From positions 1 through 64,000 of the forward strand of contig JHYZ01000012.1 of assembly GCA_000621185.1 (NCBI GenBank): 64,000 bases of DNA, written 5' to 3'. Below, in pieces: positions 1-11,284 of this stretch (its first letter is position 1; the number at the start of each line of letters is the position of its first letter). This stretch comes from Franconibacter pulveris DSM 19144 (lineage in GTDB: Bacteria; Pseudomonadota; Gammaproteobacteria; Enterobacterales; Enterobacteriaceae). The notes beneath the pieces are model-generated. The model had not been told where the DNA came from, ran no database searches, and saw nothing but the letters and a program-made list of their open reading frames with translations. The position numbers were made by a program, and so were the translations under genes.

Positions 1-228
1 CGTTGAAATAGAGAGTTTGGGCGGTACGATAACCACCAGATGAACATGGTCAGGCTGAATATTCAGTTCCAGCACTTCGCAGTCCTTGATGTTGCACAGA
101 ATATAGATTGTCCGGTACAACTCCTTACCAATCTTGTCCGTCAGGATCTTGAAACGATACTTGGGTGTCCAGACGATATGATATTTGCAGCGCCAGAATA
201 CATGTGATGAACTTCTGTAAAGGCCCAT
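1..228 (-). CDS. tnpA: IS200/IS605 family transposase TnpA, N-terminal 76 residues (partial)
   Basis: The frame is open from an ATG at 228 to the window edge and codes for 76 residues. The protein belongs to the REP/IS200 Y1 single-strand transposases, which cut and join the top strand at hairpin-flanked ends. The HUH metal-binding motif is visible as His61-Val62-His63 in the context QPDHVHLVV, after the family-typical N-terminal stretch CKYHIVWTPKYR (residues 14-25). The catalytic tyrosine lies beyond the window, so whether the gene is intact cannot be judged. A GAGGGA stretch upstream of the ATG is the likely ribosome binding site. Confidence 0.85.
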   Translation of the reverse strand, partial: MGLYRSSSHVFWRCKYHIVWTPKYRFKILTDKIGKELYRTIYILCNIKDCEVLELNIQPDHVHLVVIVPPKLSIST

Positions 229-313
229 GTTGGTTTTTCCCTCTTACTTGTGGTGAGTAAGGAGAAATATTCCGGCATGGGCTTTCTTCAGGCTATAGCC
301 TTACAGGGACAAT

Positions 314-336
314 CACCACCTCCTCAGGAGGTGGTT
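314..336. repeat. Subterminal IS hairpin
   Basis: A perfect inverted repeat has arms ACCACCTCC and GGAGGTGGT separated by three bases. Its place at the tip of the IS200-type element upstream of tnpA matches the palindromes recognised by Y1 transposases for strand-specific excision. Confidence 0.65.
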
Positions 337-350
337 TAGGGCTGACAATA

Positions 351-374
351 AAAAAACCGCTCCGAAGAGCGGTT
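351..374 (-). terminator. Rho-independent terminator of pntAB
   Basis: Read on the minus strand, the stem AACCGCTC/GAGCGGTT has a four-base loop and is followed directly by a run of six T. It lies 18 bp after the pntB stop codon. Confidence 0.85.
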
Positions 375-392
375 CGTTATCAACAAAAACGA

Positions 393-1784
<1,392 letters not shown>

Positions 1785-1791
1785 TTACCCC

Positions 1792-3835
<2,044 letters not shown>

Positions 3836-4780
3836 ATGAAGCTTAAGTACACTCTTCTGGCGTCCGCGCTGTTTTCCGTGACCACGCTGTCCGCTCAGGC
3901 GGCCACCGAGTTAACGCCAGAACAGGCCGCTGCAGTAAAGCCTTATGACCGTATCGTTATCACCGGCCGTTTTAACGCCATCGGCGAAGCGGTTGATGCC
4001 GTATCGCGTCGGGCGGATAAAATGGGCGCCGCCTCTTTCTACATTCTGGATACCAACGACACCGGCAACAGCGGTAACTGGCGCGTGGTGGCGGACGTTT
4101 ATCATGAGAACGCGCCGAAGGCCGAAGAGACCAAAAACCGCGTCATTAACGGCGTGATGGAGTTGCCCAAAGATCAGGCTATCGCCCTTGAGCCTTACGA
4201 TACGGTGACCGTTCAGGGCTTTTATCGCAGCCAGCCGGAAGTTAACGACGCCATCACCAAAGCGGCGAAAGCGAAAGGCGCCGCCTCGTTTTATATTGTG
4301 CGCCAGGTAGATGCCAACCAGGGCGGCAACCAGCGCATCACGGCTTATATTTATAAAGCTGACGCGAAGAAACGCGTGCTGCAAAGCCCCGACGCTATTC
4401 CGGCTGATTCCGATGCAGGCCGCGCAGCGCTGGCCAAAGGCGGCGAAGAAGCGAAGAAAGTGGAAATTCCTGGCGTCGCCACCTCTGCTGCGCCAAGCAC
4501 TGCCGTGGGCCGATACTTTGAAACCCAGGAAAGCAAAGGCGGTCGTTACACTGTCACGCTGCCGGACGGTAAAGAAATTCAGGAAGTGAATAAAATTACC
4601 GCCGCGCAGATGGTGCCTTTTGACAGCGTTCAGTTTACCGGTCATTACTCGAGCATGACGGAAATCTCGTACCAGGTGGCGAAGCGCGCCGCGAAAAAAG
4701 GCGCCAAGTATTATCACATTACCCGCCAGTGGGAAGAGAAAGGCGGCAACCTGACTATCAGCGCCGACCTCTACAAGTAA
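3836..4780 (+). CDS. ydgH: Periplasmic protein YdgH with three YhcN/BhsA-type domains
   Basis: YdgH is a secreted enterobacterial protein of poorly defined role, linked by its family (YdgH/BhsA/McbA-like, DUF1471) to stress and envelope biology. The 314 residues begin with a signal peptide (MKLKYTLLASALF, cleavage probably after AQA). Three related domains follow, each with a phrase of the type 'YDRIVITGRF...ASFYI': about residues 30-95, 110-175 and 250-314. The start at MKLK matches the E. coli protein; a longer frame upstream lacks a signal peptide at its N-terminus and was rejected. The gene is monocistronic with its own terminator. Confidence 0.92.
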   Translation: MKLKYTLLASALFSVTTLSAQAATELTPEQAAAVKPYDRIVITGRFNAIGEAVDAVSRRADKMGAASFYILDTNDTGNSGNWRVVADVYHENAPKAEETKNRVINGVMELPKDQAIALEPYDTVTVQGFYRSQPEVNDAITKAAKAKGAASFYIVRQVDANQGGNQRITAYIYKADAKKRVLQSPDAIPADSDAGRAALAKGGEEAKKVEIPGVATSAAPSTAVGRYFETQESKGGRYTVTLPDGKEIQEVNKITAAQMVPFDSVQFTGHYSSMTEISYQVAKRAAKKGAKYYHITRQWEEKGGNLTISADLYK

Positions 4781-4793
4781 TTTCACTCCCCTA

Positions 4794-4819
4794 AAAGACG
4801 GCCCAGGCCGTCTTTTTTT
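4794..4819 (+). terminator. ydgH terminator
   Basis: The stem AAAGACGGC/GCCGTCTTT has a four-base loop and runs into a T-tract, 13 bp after the ydgH stop codon. Confidence 0.9.
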
Positions 4820-4963
4820 CTCTTTCAGAAGATTTTAGCGCCCCTCTCATTGCATGCCTTGTCTGGACTCCGTAAAATCGCGCGCCTTAGCGTGATCCTC
4901 CATTTTTATGCGCTCTGGCAAAATAATTATTCTGGGTCCTTCTCTTTAAACAACAGGATACCT

Positions 4964-6346
4964 ATGGACAAAAAACTTGGTCTCGCCGCGTTAACCGCGC
5001 TGGTTTTAAGTTCCATGCTGGGCGCGGGCGTCTTCAGCCTGCCGCAAAATATGGCGGCCGTCGCGGGGCCTGCCGCGCTGCTGACGGGCTGGGCGATTAC
5101 CGGCGCAGGCATTTTGCTGCTGGCGCTGGCGATGCTGTTTCTGACCCGCCTGCGCCCGGATCTCGACGGCGGCATTTTTACCTATGCGCGGGAAGGATTC
5201 GGCGAACTGGTGGGGTTTTGCTCCGCCTGGGGTTACTGGCTGTGCGCGGTCATCGCTAACGTCTCCTATCTGGTGATTGTCTTTTCCGCGCTGAGCTTTT
5301 TTACCGATACGCCTGAGCTGAAACTTTTTGGCGACGGCAATACCTGGCAATCCATCGTCGGCGCGTCGGTATTGCTGTGGGTGGTGCACTGGCTGGTGCT
5401 GCGCGGCGTGCAGACGGCGGCCAGCATTAATATCGCCGCCACGCTCGCGAAACTGCTGCCGCTGGGGCTCTTTGTGGTCCTCGCCATCATCGGCTTCAAG
5501 CTCTCCACCTTCAGCCTCGATTTCAAAGGCCTTGAGCTGGGCGTGCCGGTCTGGGAGCAGGTGAAAAACACCATGCTCATTACGCTGTGGGTGTTTATCG
5601 GCGTGGAAGGCGCCGTGGTGGTTTCCGCCCGCGCGCGTAATAAAAGCGATGTCGGCATGGCGACGCTGCTCGCCGTGCTGGCGGCGCTGGCGGTTTATCT
5701 GCTGGTCACGCTGCTGTCGCTGGGTGTGATGGCGCGCCCTGAACTGGCGCAGATGCGCAACCCCTCTATGGCCGGACTGCTGGTGGAAATGATAGGGCCC
5801 TGGGGCGAGGTGATTATCGCCGCCGGTCTGATTGTCTCCGTCTGCGGCGCTTACCTGAGCTGGACGATTATGGCGGCGGAAGTGCCGTTGCTTGCCGCCC
5901 GCTATCGCGCTTTCCCTAAAATTCTGCTGCGTCAGAATGAGAACAATGCGCCGGCGGCCTCTTTATGGCTTACCAACGCCAGCGTACAGGTTTGCCTGGT
6001 GCTTATCTGGGCGACAGGCTCGGATTACAATACCCTGCTGACCATCGCTTCAGAGATGATTCTGGTGCCTTATCTGCTGGTTGGCGCTTACCTTGTGAAG
6101 ATTGCGAAACGTCCTTTGCACAGGCTTACGGGTGTCGGAGCGTCCATTTATGGTTTATGGTTGCTGTATGCCTCAGGCCCGATGCACCTGCTGCTCTCGG
6201 TTGTGCTTTACGCCCCCGGCCTGCTGGTTTTCCTGTACGCTCGCCGTACGCACCAGCATGACGTGGCGCTGAGATCGCACGAGCGCGTGTTTATTGGTCT
6301 GTTGTTAATCGCCGCGCTGCCGGCCACATGGATGCTGATGGGGTAA
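4964..6346 (+). CDS. arcD: Arginine/ornithine antiporter-type APC transporter (YdgI/ArcD)
   Basis: This inner-membrane amino acid antiporter of the APC superfamily (basic amino acid/polyamine antiporter branch) corresponds to E. coli YdgI, annotated there as ArcD. The 460 residues contain about 12 hydrophobic helices. The N-terminal signature LSSMLGAGVFSLPQNMA (residues 15-31) is the GxG substrate-binding segment of the family. The start MDKKLGLAAL has CAGGA upstream; a longer frame adds a hydrophilic leader not expected for the family. No arginine deiminase genes are adjacent, so an arginine-catabolic role is inferred only from homology. folM follows 33 bp downstream. Confidence 0.88.
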   Translation: MDKKLGLAALTALVLSSMLGAGVFSLPQNMAAVAGPAALLTGWAITGAGILLLALAMLFLTRLRPDLDGGIFTYAREGFGELVGFCSAWGYWLCAVIANVSYLVIVFSALSFFTDTPELKLFGDGNTWQSIVGASVLLWVVHWLVLRGVQTAASINIAATLAKLLPLGLFVVLAIIGFKLSTFSLDFKGLELGVPVWEQVKNTMLITLWVFIGVEGAVVVSARARNKSDVGMATLLAVLAALAVYLLVTLLSLGVMARPELAQMRNPSMAGLLVEMIGPWGEVIIAAGLIVSVCGAYLSWTIMAAEVPLLAARYRAFPKILLRQNENNAPAASLWLTNASVQVCLVLIWATGSDYNTLLTIASEMILVPYLLVGAYLVKIAKRPLHRLTGVGASIYGLWLLYASGPMHLLLSVVLYAPGLLVFLYARRTHQHDVALRSHERVFIGLLLIAALPATWMLMG

Positions 6347-6379
6347 CCGCCCCATTGTCGTCACTGACGAGGAGTGCTT

Positions 6380-7102
6380 ATGGGCAAAAAACTGGATCGT
6401 CCGATAGTCATTACCGGTGGAGGCCGCCGCATCGGCCTCGCGCTGGCGCACCATTTTCTGGCGCAGCATCACGACGTGATTGTCAGCTACCGCACCCGCT
6501 ACCCGGCTATCGACGTGCTGGAAGAGACGGGCGCTATCTGCATTCAGGCCGATTTCTGCACCGATGAAGGCATTCTCGCTTTCGCTGACGCCGTGAAAGC
6601 GCGCACCGATCGTATTCGCGCGCTGCTGCATAACGCCAGCGCCTGGCAATCGGAGGGGAATGGCCTGTCGCCGGCCAAAGTGCTGCATGAAATGATGCAA
6701 ATTCATGTGCACGCCCCTTACCTGCTGAACTTTGCGCTGGAAGGGCTGCTGCGCGGCCAGGGCCATGCCGCAGCGGATATCATCCATTTCACCGACTACG
6801 TTGTCGAGCGAGGCAGTGAGAAACATATTGCTTACGCGGCCAGCAAAGCGGCGCTCGATAACCTCACCCGCTCGTTTGCCCGCAAACTGGCGCCGGAGGT
6901 GAAAGTCAACGCCATCGCCCCGTCGCTGATTCTGTTTAACGAAAACGACGATCCGGAGTACCGTCAGCGGGCGCTGAATAAGTCGCTGATGAAAATCGCG
7001 CCGGGCGAAAAAGAGATAATCGACCTGCTCGATTATCTGTTGACCAGTTGCTTCGTTACCGGTCGCAGCTTCGCCGTCGATGGCGGCCGGCAACTGCGCT
7101 AA
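6380..7102 (+). CDS. folM: Dihydromonapterin reductase / dihydrofolate reductase FolM
   Basis: FolM is a short-chain dehydrogenase that makes tetrahydromonapterin and has weak dihydrofolate reductase activity. The 240 residues show the NADPH-binding segment ITGGGRRIGLALA (from about residue 10), with arginines typical of pteridine-reductase-like SDRs, and the active-site motif YAASKAALDN near residue 152. The start used has ACGAGGAG eight bases upstream; a TTG/ATG two codons earlier sits too close to it. In E. coli ydgC lies between folM and rstA; here only 78 bp separate them. Confidence 0.93.
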   Translation: MGKKLDRPIVITGGGRRIGLALAHHFLAQHHDVIVSYRTRYPAIDVLEETGAICIQADFCTDEGILAFADAVKARTDRIRALLHNASAWQSEGNGLSPAKVLHEMMQIHVHAPYLLNFALEGLLRGQGHAAADIIHFTDYVVERGSEKHIAYAASKAALDNLTRSFARKLAPEVKVNAIAPSLILFNENDDPEYRQRALNKSLMKIAPGEKEIIDLLDYLLTSCFVTGRSFAVDGGRQLR

Positions 7103-7180
7103 GCGCGGTTTATCATTGGTTGATGGAGCGCAGGCGGCGTCCGGTGTATGTTAAGCCTTTTACGCTAAACGCAACGGTAT

Positions 7181-7897
7181 ATGGCTAAAATAGTCTTTGT
7201 CGAGGATGACCCGGAAGTCGGCTCGCTGATTGCCGCTTATCTGGGCAAACATGATATTAACGTGGTGGTGGAAAGCCGCGGCGACCGCGCTGAAGAGGTT
7301 ATCCAGCGCGAGAAGCCCGATCTGGTCCTGCTGGATATTATGCTGCCCGGTAAAGACGGCATGACGCTCTGTCGGGACTTACGCCCGAACTGGCAAGGCC
7401 CCGTCGTCCTGCTGACCTCGCTTGACAGCGACATGAACCACATTCTGTCGCTGGAGATGGGGGCAAGCGATTATATTCTTAAAACGACCCCGCCCGCCGT
7501 GTTGCTGGCGCGTCTGCGGCTGCACCTGCGCCAGGCGCAGACGCAAAACCCTGAACTCCTCTCGCTTAAACCCCACAAGGCGCTGCGTTTCGGCGCGCTG
7601 TGCATCGATCCGATTAACCGTCAGGTTACGCTGGGTAATGACGTGGTCGCCCTTTCCACGGCGGATTTTGATCTGCTCTGGGAGCTGGCGACCCATGCCG
7701 GGCAGATTATGGACCGCGACGCGCTGCTGAAAAACCTGCGCGGCGTCAGTTATGACGGGCTCGATCGCAGCGTGGATGTAGCGATTTCCCGCCTGCGCAA
7801 AAAGCTCAACGACAACGCCACCGAGCCGTTTCGTATTAAAACCGTACGCAATAAAGGCTATCTTTTTGCGCCGCACGCCTGGGAAAGCGAGGCGTAA
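7181..7897 (+). CDS. rstA: Response regulator RstA (OmpR family)
   Basis: RstA is the DNA-binding response regulator of the RstBA system, which in E. coli is under PhoPQ control. The 238 residues contain a receiver domain (1-118) with acidic pocket Glu8/Asp9/Asp10, phospho-acceptor Asp52 in LVLLDIMLPGKDG and the conserved Lys in YILKTTPP. An OmpR-type winged helix follows (about 140-235). All catalytic residues are present. In E. coli rstB follows directly; here an SDR gene on the opposite strand and a LysR gene intervene, so rstA ends its transcript alone. Confidence 0.95.
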   Translation: MAKIVFVEDDPEVGSLIAAYLGKHDINVVVESRGDRAEEVIQREKPDLVLLDIMLPGKDGMTLCRDLRPNWQGPVVLLTSLDSDMNHILSLEMGASDYILKTTPPAVLLARLRLHLRQAQTQNPELLSLKPHKALRFGALCIDPINRQVTLGNDVVALSTADFDLLWELATHAGQIMDRDALLKNLRGVSYDGLDRSVDVAISRLRKKLNDNATEPFRIKTVRNKGYLFAPHAWESEA

Positions 7898-7942
7898 AAC
7901 GCACCTGCCGCACCATCAGGCGCGGCACGGTCCGCTTGTGCG

Positions 7943-8695
7943 TCAGATTTGCGCCTGGCCGCCATCCACAAAAAGCTCAACGCCGTTCACAAAGCTTGCC
8001 TCGTCAGACGCCAGGAACAATACCGCTTTGGCGATCTCTTCCGGCTGGCCGACGCGCCCGGCCGGGATCTGCTCAGCAAGCCACGCTTTGGTGCCTTCGG
8101 CCTGGTCGCCGCCGCCGAACAGGTCGTTCAACCCTGCGGTTTCGGTCACGCCGGGGCTGACGGCGTTAACGCGAATGCGGCGCTCTTTGAGATCGAGTAT
8201 CCAGTTGCGTGCGAAGCTGCGCACCGCGGCTTTGGTCGCCGAGTAAACGCTGAATGCCGGCGTGCCGGAAATGCTGGTGGTAGACGAGGTCAGCACGATA
8301 GCCCCGCCATCACGCAGCAGCGGCAGCGCCTTCTGCACGGTGAACAGCACGCCTTTAACGTTGGTATCGAACGTTTCCTGATAATGCGCTTCAGTAATAG
8401 CGCCCAGCGCGGCAAACTCGCCGCCGCCCGCGTTGGCGAAGACGACGTCGATATGGTTATGCTGTTTCTGCACGGCGTCATAAAGGCGGTCGATATCACC
8501 AAGCTGGCTCATGTCGCCGCGCACGCCGGTAACTTTCCCCTCGATGCGGCTTACCGCCTCATCGAGCGTGGACTGGCGGCGACCCGTGATAAATACGGAG
8601 GCGCCCTGCGCTGCAAATGCTTTAGCGGTAGCGAAGCCAATGCCGCTGGTGCCGCCGGTAACGATAACCACTTTGTTGTTGAATTGCTGGTTCAT
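7943..8695 (-). CDS. SDR family oxidoreductase, probably NADP(H)-dependent
   Basis: This is a classical short-chain dehydrogenase of 250 residues, probably cytosolic. The cofactor motif TGGTSGIG is at residues 13-20, NAGGG near 88-92, and the catalytic set is Ser138, Tyr151 and Lys155 (YSATK). Arginines 39-40 after the second strand suggest NADP(H). The substrate is unknown. The start at MNQQFNN has GAGGAAAG upstream; an ATG 14 codons earlier has no good ribosome binding site. It is divergent from a LysR gene 120 bp away, the usual layout of a LysR-controlled reductase. The pair sits between rstA and rstB, where E. coli has nothing. Confidence 0.85.
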   Translation of the reverse strand: MNQQFNNKVVIVTGGTSGIGFATAKAFAAQGASVFITGRRQSTLDEAVSRIEGKVTGVRGDMSQLGDIDRLYDAVQKQHNHIDVVFANAGGGEFAALGAITEAHYQETFDTNVKGVLFTVQKALPLLRDGGAIVLTSSTTSISGTPAFSVYSATKAAVRSFARNWILDLKERRIRVNAVSPGVTETAGLNDLFGGGDQAEGTKAWLAEQIPAGRVGQPEEIAKAVLFLASDEASFVNGVELFVDGGQAQI

Positions 8696-8722
8696 TTTTC
8701 TTTCCTCAGGTGAGAGTGGATG

Positions 8723-8737
8723 ATGACCGTTCGTCAT
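8723..8737. promoter_or_regulatory. Candidate LysR-type operator (T-N11-A) between SDR and LysR genes
   Basis: The 15-bp inverted repeat ATGACCGTTCGTCAT fits the T-N11-A rule of LysR-type regulators and lies between the two divergent genes. A second dyad, CGTTC/GAACG with an 8-base centre at 8795-8812, overlaps the region just before the LysR start. The assignment rests on symmetry and position. Confidence 0.4.
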
Positions 8738-8815
8738 GGAGAGAAGAATAAGCGCTTCCCAAAGGTGTGAGTAGTAGGACAAAATGGCACCCTGCGTTCT
8801 GAATAAGGAACGATA

Positions 8816-9721
8816 ATGCAGACTGACCTTAATGATTACTTTTACTTTGCCGAAGTGGTGACCCATGGCGGGTTCGCGGCGGCCAGCCGGGCGCTGAAAC
8901 AGCCCAAATCCAAACTCAGCCGCCGTGTGGCGGGGCTGGAAGCGCAGCTTGGCGTACGTCTGATTGAGCGCTCCAGCCGCCGCTTTCGCGTAACGGAAGT
9001 GGGCCAGGCGTTTTACGACCAGTGCCGGGCCATGCTGCTGGAAGCGGAAAAAGCGCAGGCGCTGATTGCCGAAGCGCAGGCGGAACCGCATGGACTGGTG
9101 CGTTTTAGTTGTCCGACAGGGCTGGTGGAGGTGATTTCCGCCGTGCTGCCCTCTTTCATGAACCGCTTTCCCAAAGTGAAGCTGCAGATTGTCGCCGTGG
9201 ACCGGGCGGTGGATTTAATCCGCGAGCGCATTGATGTTGCGCTGCGCGTGCGTACTGAACTGACCAGCGACGCTGAACTGGTGATGCGCTCGCTGGGCTA
9301 TTCGCGCCGTATACTGGTCGCAAGCCCGGCGCTTGCCGGTAAGCTGGATGGCAATATCGACACCTTGCCCTTGCAGTCTACGCTCGGCACCAGCGACGAG
9401 CCGGGCGAGTTAGCCTGGCAACTGGAGCATGAGCAGGGCAAAAGCTGCCTCATCCGCCACGAACCTCGCATGAGCTGCGCCGACTTCGGCGCCATTCGCT
9501 CGGCGGCGATGGCCGGACTCGGCATTGCATTATTGCCGGATCATGTGTGCGCTGAGCAGCTCAAGCGCGGCGAGCTGGTGCAGGTATACCGCGGCTGGCA
9601 GGGCCAGCGCGGCATCGTTCACCTGGTCTTTACCACCCGGCGCGGTCTGCCGCCCGCCGTCAGGGCTTTTATCGATCATCTGGCGGTGAATTTTCCCCTT
9701 GCCCCTTCGGCAGGCAAATAA
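8816..9721 (+). CDS. LysR-family transcriptional regulator, unassigned
   Basis: The 301-residue LysR-type regulator has an N-terminal winged helix (about residues 6-65, with FAAASRALKQPKSKLSRRVAGLE) and a periplasmic-binding-protein-like effector domain (about 90-295). It has the size and domain order of the pairs that control a divergent reductase or quinone-type enzyme, so the neighbouring SDR is its probable target. The start has AAGGAA seven bases upstream. rstB begins 32 bp after its stop codon on the same strand without a visible terminator between, so this gene may supply rstB transcription. The effector is unknown. Confidence 0.87.
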   Translation: MQTDLNDYFYFAEVVTHGGFAAASRALKQPKSKLSRRVAGLEAQLGVRLIERSSRRFRVTEVGQAFYDQCRAMLLEAEKAQALIAEAQAEPHGLVRFSCPTGLVEVISAVLPSFMNRFPKVKLQIVAVDRAVDLIRERIDVALRVRTELTSDAELVMRSLGYSRRILVASPALAGKLDGNIDTLPLQSTLGTSDEPGELAWQLEHEQGKSCLIRHEPRMSCADFGAIRSAAMAGLGIALLPDHVCAEQLKRGELVQVYRGWQGQRGIVHLVFTTRRGLPPAVRAFIDHLAVNFPLAPSAGK

Positions 9722-9753
9722 CGGGCGTTTACTATGACGGGTCGGGAGATGTC

Positions 9754-11064
9754 ATGAAGAAGCTGTTCATCCAGTTTTATCTGCTGCTGTTTATCTGTTT
9801 TCTGGTGATGACCCTGCTGGTGGGGCTGGTCTATAAGTTTACCGCCGAGCGCGCCGGACGGCAGTCGCTGGACGATCTGATGAAAAGCTCGCTCTACCTG
9901 ATGCGCAGCGAGCTGCGGGAGATCCCGCCGCGCGACTGGAATAAAACCATCAAAGAGCTGGACCTGAATCTCTCTTTTAAGCTGCGCATTCAGCCGCTTG
10001 CCAGGTTTCATCTGGACGACGCGACCATGCAACGTCTGCGGGAGGGAGAGATCGTCGCGCTGGATGATGAGTACACCTTCGTACAGCGTATCCCGCGCAG
10101 CCATTACGTGCTGGCGGTCGGACCGGTGCCTTACCTCTATTTTTTGCACCAGATGCGGCTGCTGGACATCGCGCTTATCGCCTTTATCGCCATTTCGCTG
10201 GCCCTGCCGGTGTTTATCTGGATGCGTCCGCACTGGCGCGACATGCTGAAGCTGGAATCCGCCGCCCAGCGGCTGGGGGAAGGCCATCTTGACGAGCGTA
10301 TTCACTTTGAGAGCGGCTCCGGTTTTTCTCGTCTCGGGATAGCGTTCAACCAGATGGCGGACAATATTAACGCCCTGATAGCCAGCAAAAAGCAGCTTAT
10401 TGACGGGATTGCCCACGAGTTGCGCACCCCGCTGGTACGCCTGCGCTACCGGCTGGAAATGAGCGATAACCTGAGCGCTGACGAGGCGCTGGCACTTAAC
10501 CGCGACATTGGTCAACTGGAGGCGTTGATTCAGGAGCTGTTGACCTATGCGCGCCTCGACAGGCCGCAAACCGAGCTGCACGTAAGCCCGGTCGATTTGC
10601 CGCGCTGGCTGGCTGAGCGGGTGGCGGAAACGCGCCAGATGAATCCGCACCGTGAGCTGGCGCTTAACGTTGGCAACATGGACGCATATGGGCTGGTAGA
10701 CATTCGCCTGATGGAGCGCGTGCTGGATAATCTGGTTAACAACGGGCTGCGTTATAGCGAGAAGCATATGCGTGTAAGCCTCGGCCAGCATAACGAGCGC
10801 GCTTGCCTTGCGGTGGAAGACGACGGGCCCGGCATCCCTGAAGCGGAGCGTACGCGGGTGTTTGAGCCGTTTGTGCGACTCGATCCGAGCCGCGACCGGG
10901 CGACCGGCGGCTGCGGGTTAGGGCTTGCGATTGTGCAGTCTATCGCGACGGCGATGGGCGGCTCGGTGAGCGCAACCACGAGCGACCTTGGCGGCGCCTG
11001 TTTCCGCTTCTGCTGGCCAATTGAGAAAGCGCCAGCGCCCGATACGAACGAAACGGTAGTGTAA
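9754..11064 (+). CDS. rstB: Sensor histidine kinase RstB
   Basis: RstB is the inner-membrane sensor partner of RstA. The 436 residues comprise TM1 (about 7-27), a periplasmic domain to about 135, TM2 (about 137-157), a HAMP linker, an H-box with phospho-accepting His221 (LIDGIAHELRTPLVRLR), the N-box NLVNNGLRYS, and G-boxes DDGPGIP and GLGLAIV. All motifs are intact. The ribosome binding site is GGGAG. The gene is about 1.9 kb from rstA, so co-transcription with its partner looks lost. It may be read from the upstream LysR gene or from an unseen promoter. Confidence 0.95.
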   Translation: MKKLFIQFYLLLFICFLVMTLLVGLVYKFTAERAGRQSLDDLMKSSLYLMRSELREIPPRDWNKTIKELDLNLSFKLRIQPLARFHLDDATMQRLREGEIVALDDEYTFVQRIPRSHYVLAVGPVPYLYFLHQMRLLDIALIAFIAISLALPVFIWMRPHWRDMLKLESAAQRLGEGHLDERIHFESGSGFSRLGIAFNQMADNINALIASKKQLIDGIAHELRTPLVRLRYRLEMSDNLSADEALALNRDIGQLEALIQELLTYARLDRPQTELHVSPVDLPRWLAERVAETRQMNPHRELALNVGNMDAYGLVDIRLMERVLDNLVNNGLRYSEKHMRVSLGQHNERACLAVEDDGPGIPEAERTRVFEPFVRLDPSRDRATGGCGLGLAIVQSIATAMGGSVSATTSDLGGACFRFCWPIEKAPAPDTNETVV

Positions 11065-11256
11065 AAAGGTAAGCGTCGCCTGTTCCATTCATCCCAACCC
11101 TCTCTCCAGGGACGAGGAGAAATCATGGCGGGCGACGCTGCGCTGACCTGCCCTGAAGAGTGTCGGCCTGCTCCTTTCCACTGCCAGCGCCCGCTGTTCC
11201 CTGCCAAACTTTACACTGCGCTGTGGCCTGTTCCGGCGAAACTGTGCTACAAATAA

Positions 11257-11274
11257 AGTATGTTGTAACTAATG
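11257..11274 (+). promoter_or_regulatory. Ter replication-arrest site (TerB-like) upstream of tus
   Basis: The sequence AGTATGTTGTAACTAATG differs from the E. coli Ter core AGNATGTTGTAACTAAA essentially only at the end, and it lies 11 bp before the tus start codon, as TerB does in E. coli. The GC pair that locks Tus is the G of AGTATG. By the known polarity, forks moving in the + direction of this window should be arrested. Tus bound here would also cover the tus promoter region, which is the known autorepression. Confidence 0.9.
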
Positions 11275-11284
11275 AGGTTTTATT

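Larger units (their letters stand above)
1..346 (-). mobile_element. IS200/IS605-family element, left-end portion (cut by window edge)
   Basis: This is the 5' half of a Y1-transposase gene followed by about 118 bp of non-coding DNA carrying two hairpins, the usual design of IS200-type left ends. One hairpin (CTTACT/AGTAAG, 243-261) lies just upstream of tnpA and could fold over its ribosome binding site. The other (314-336) is subterminal and is the kind of structure TnpA binds. The element abuts the pntB terminator without disrupting a gene. The outer boundary near 346 is inferred from where the hairpin ends and the terminator begins. Confidence 0.75.

Noticed and set aside
3911..4786. 291-codon open frame opposite ydgH
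   Set aside because: This is a mirror frame of a secreted-protein gene; it has no ribosome binding site or family match, and ydgH is intact on the other strand.
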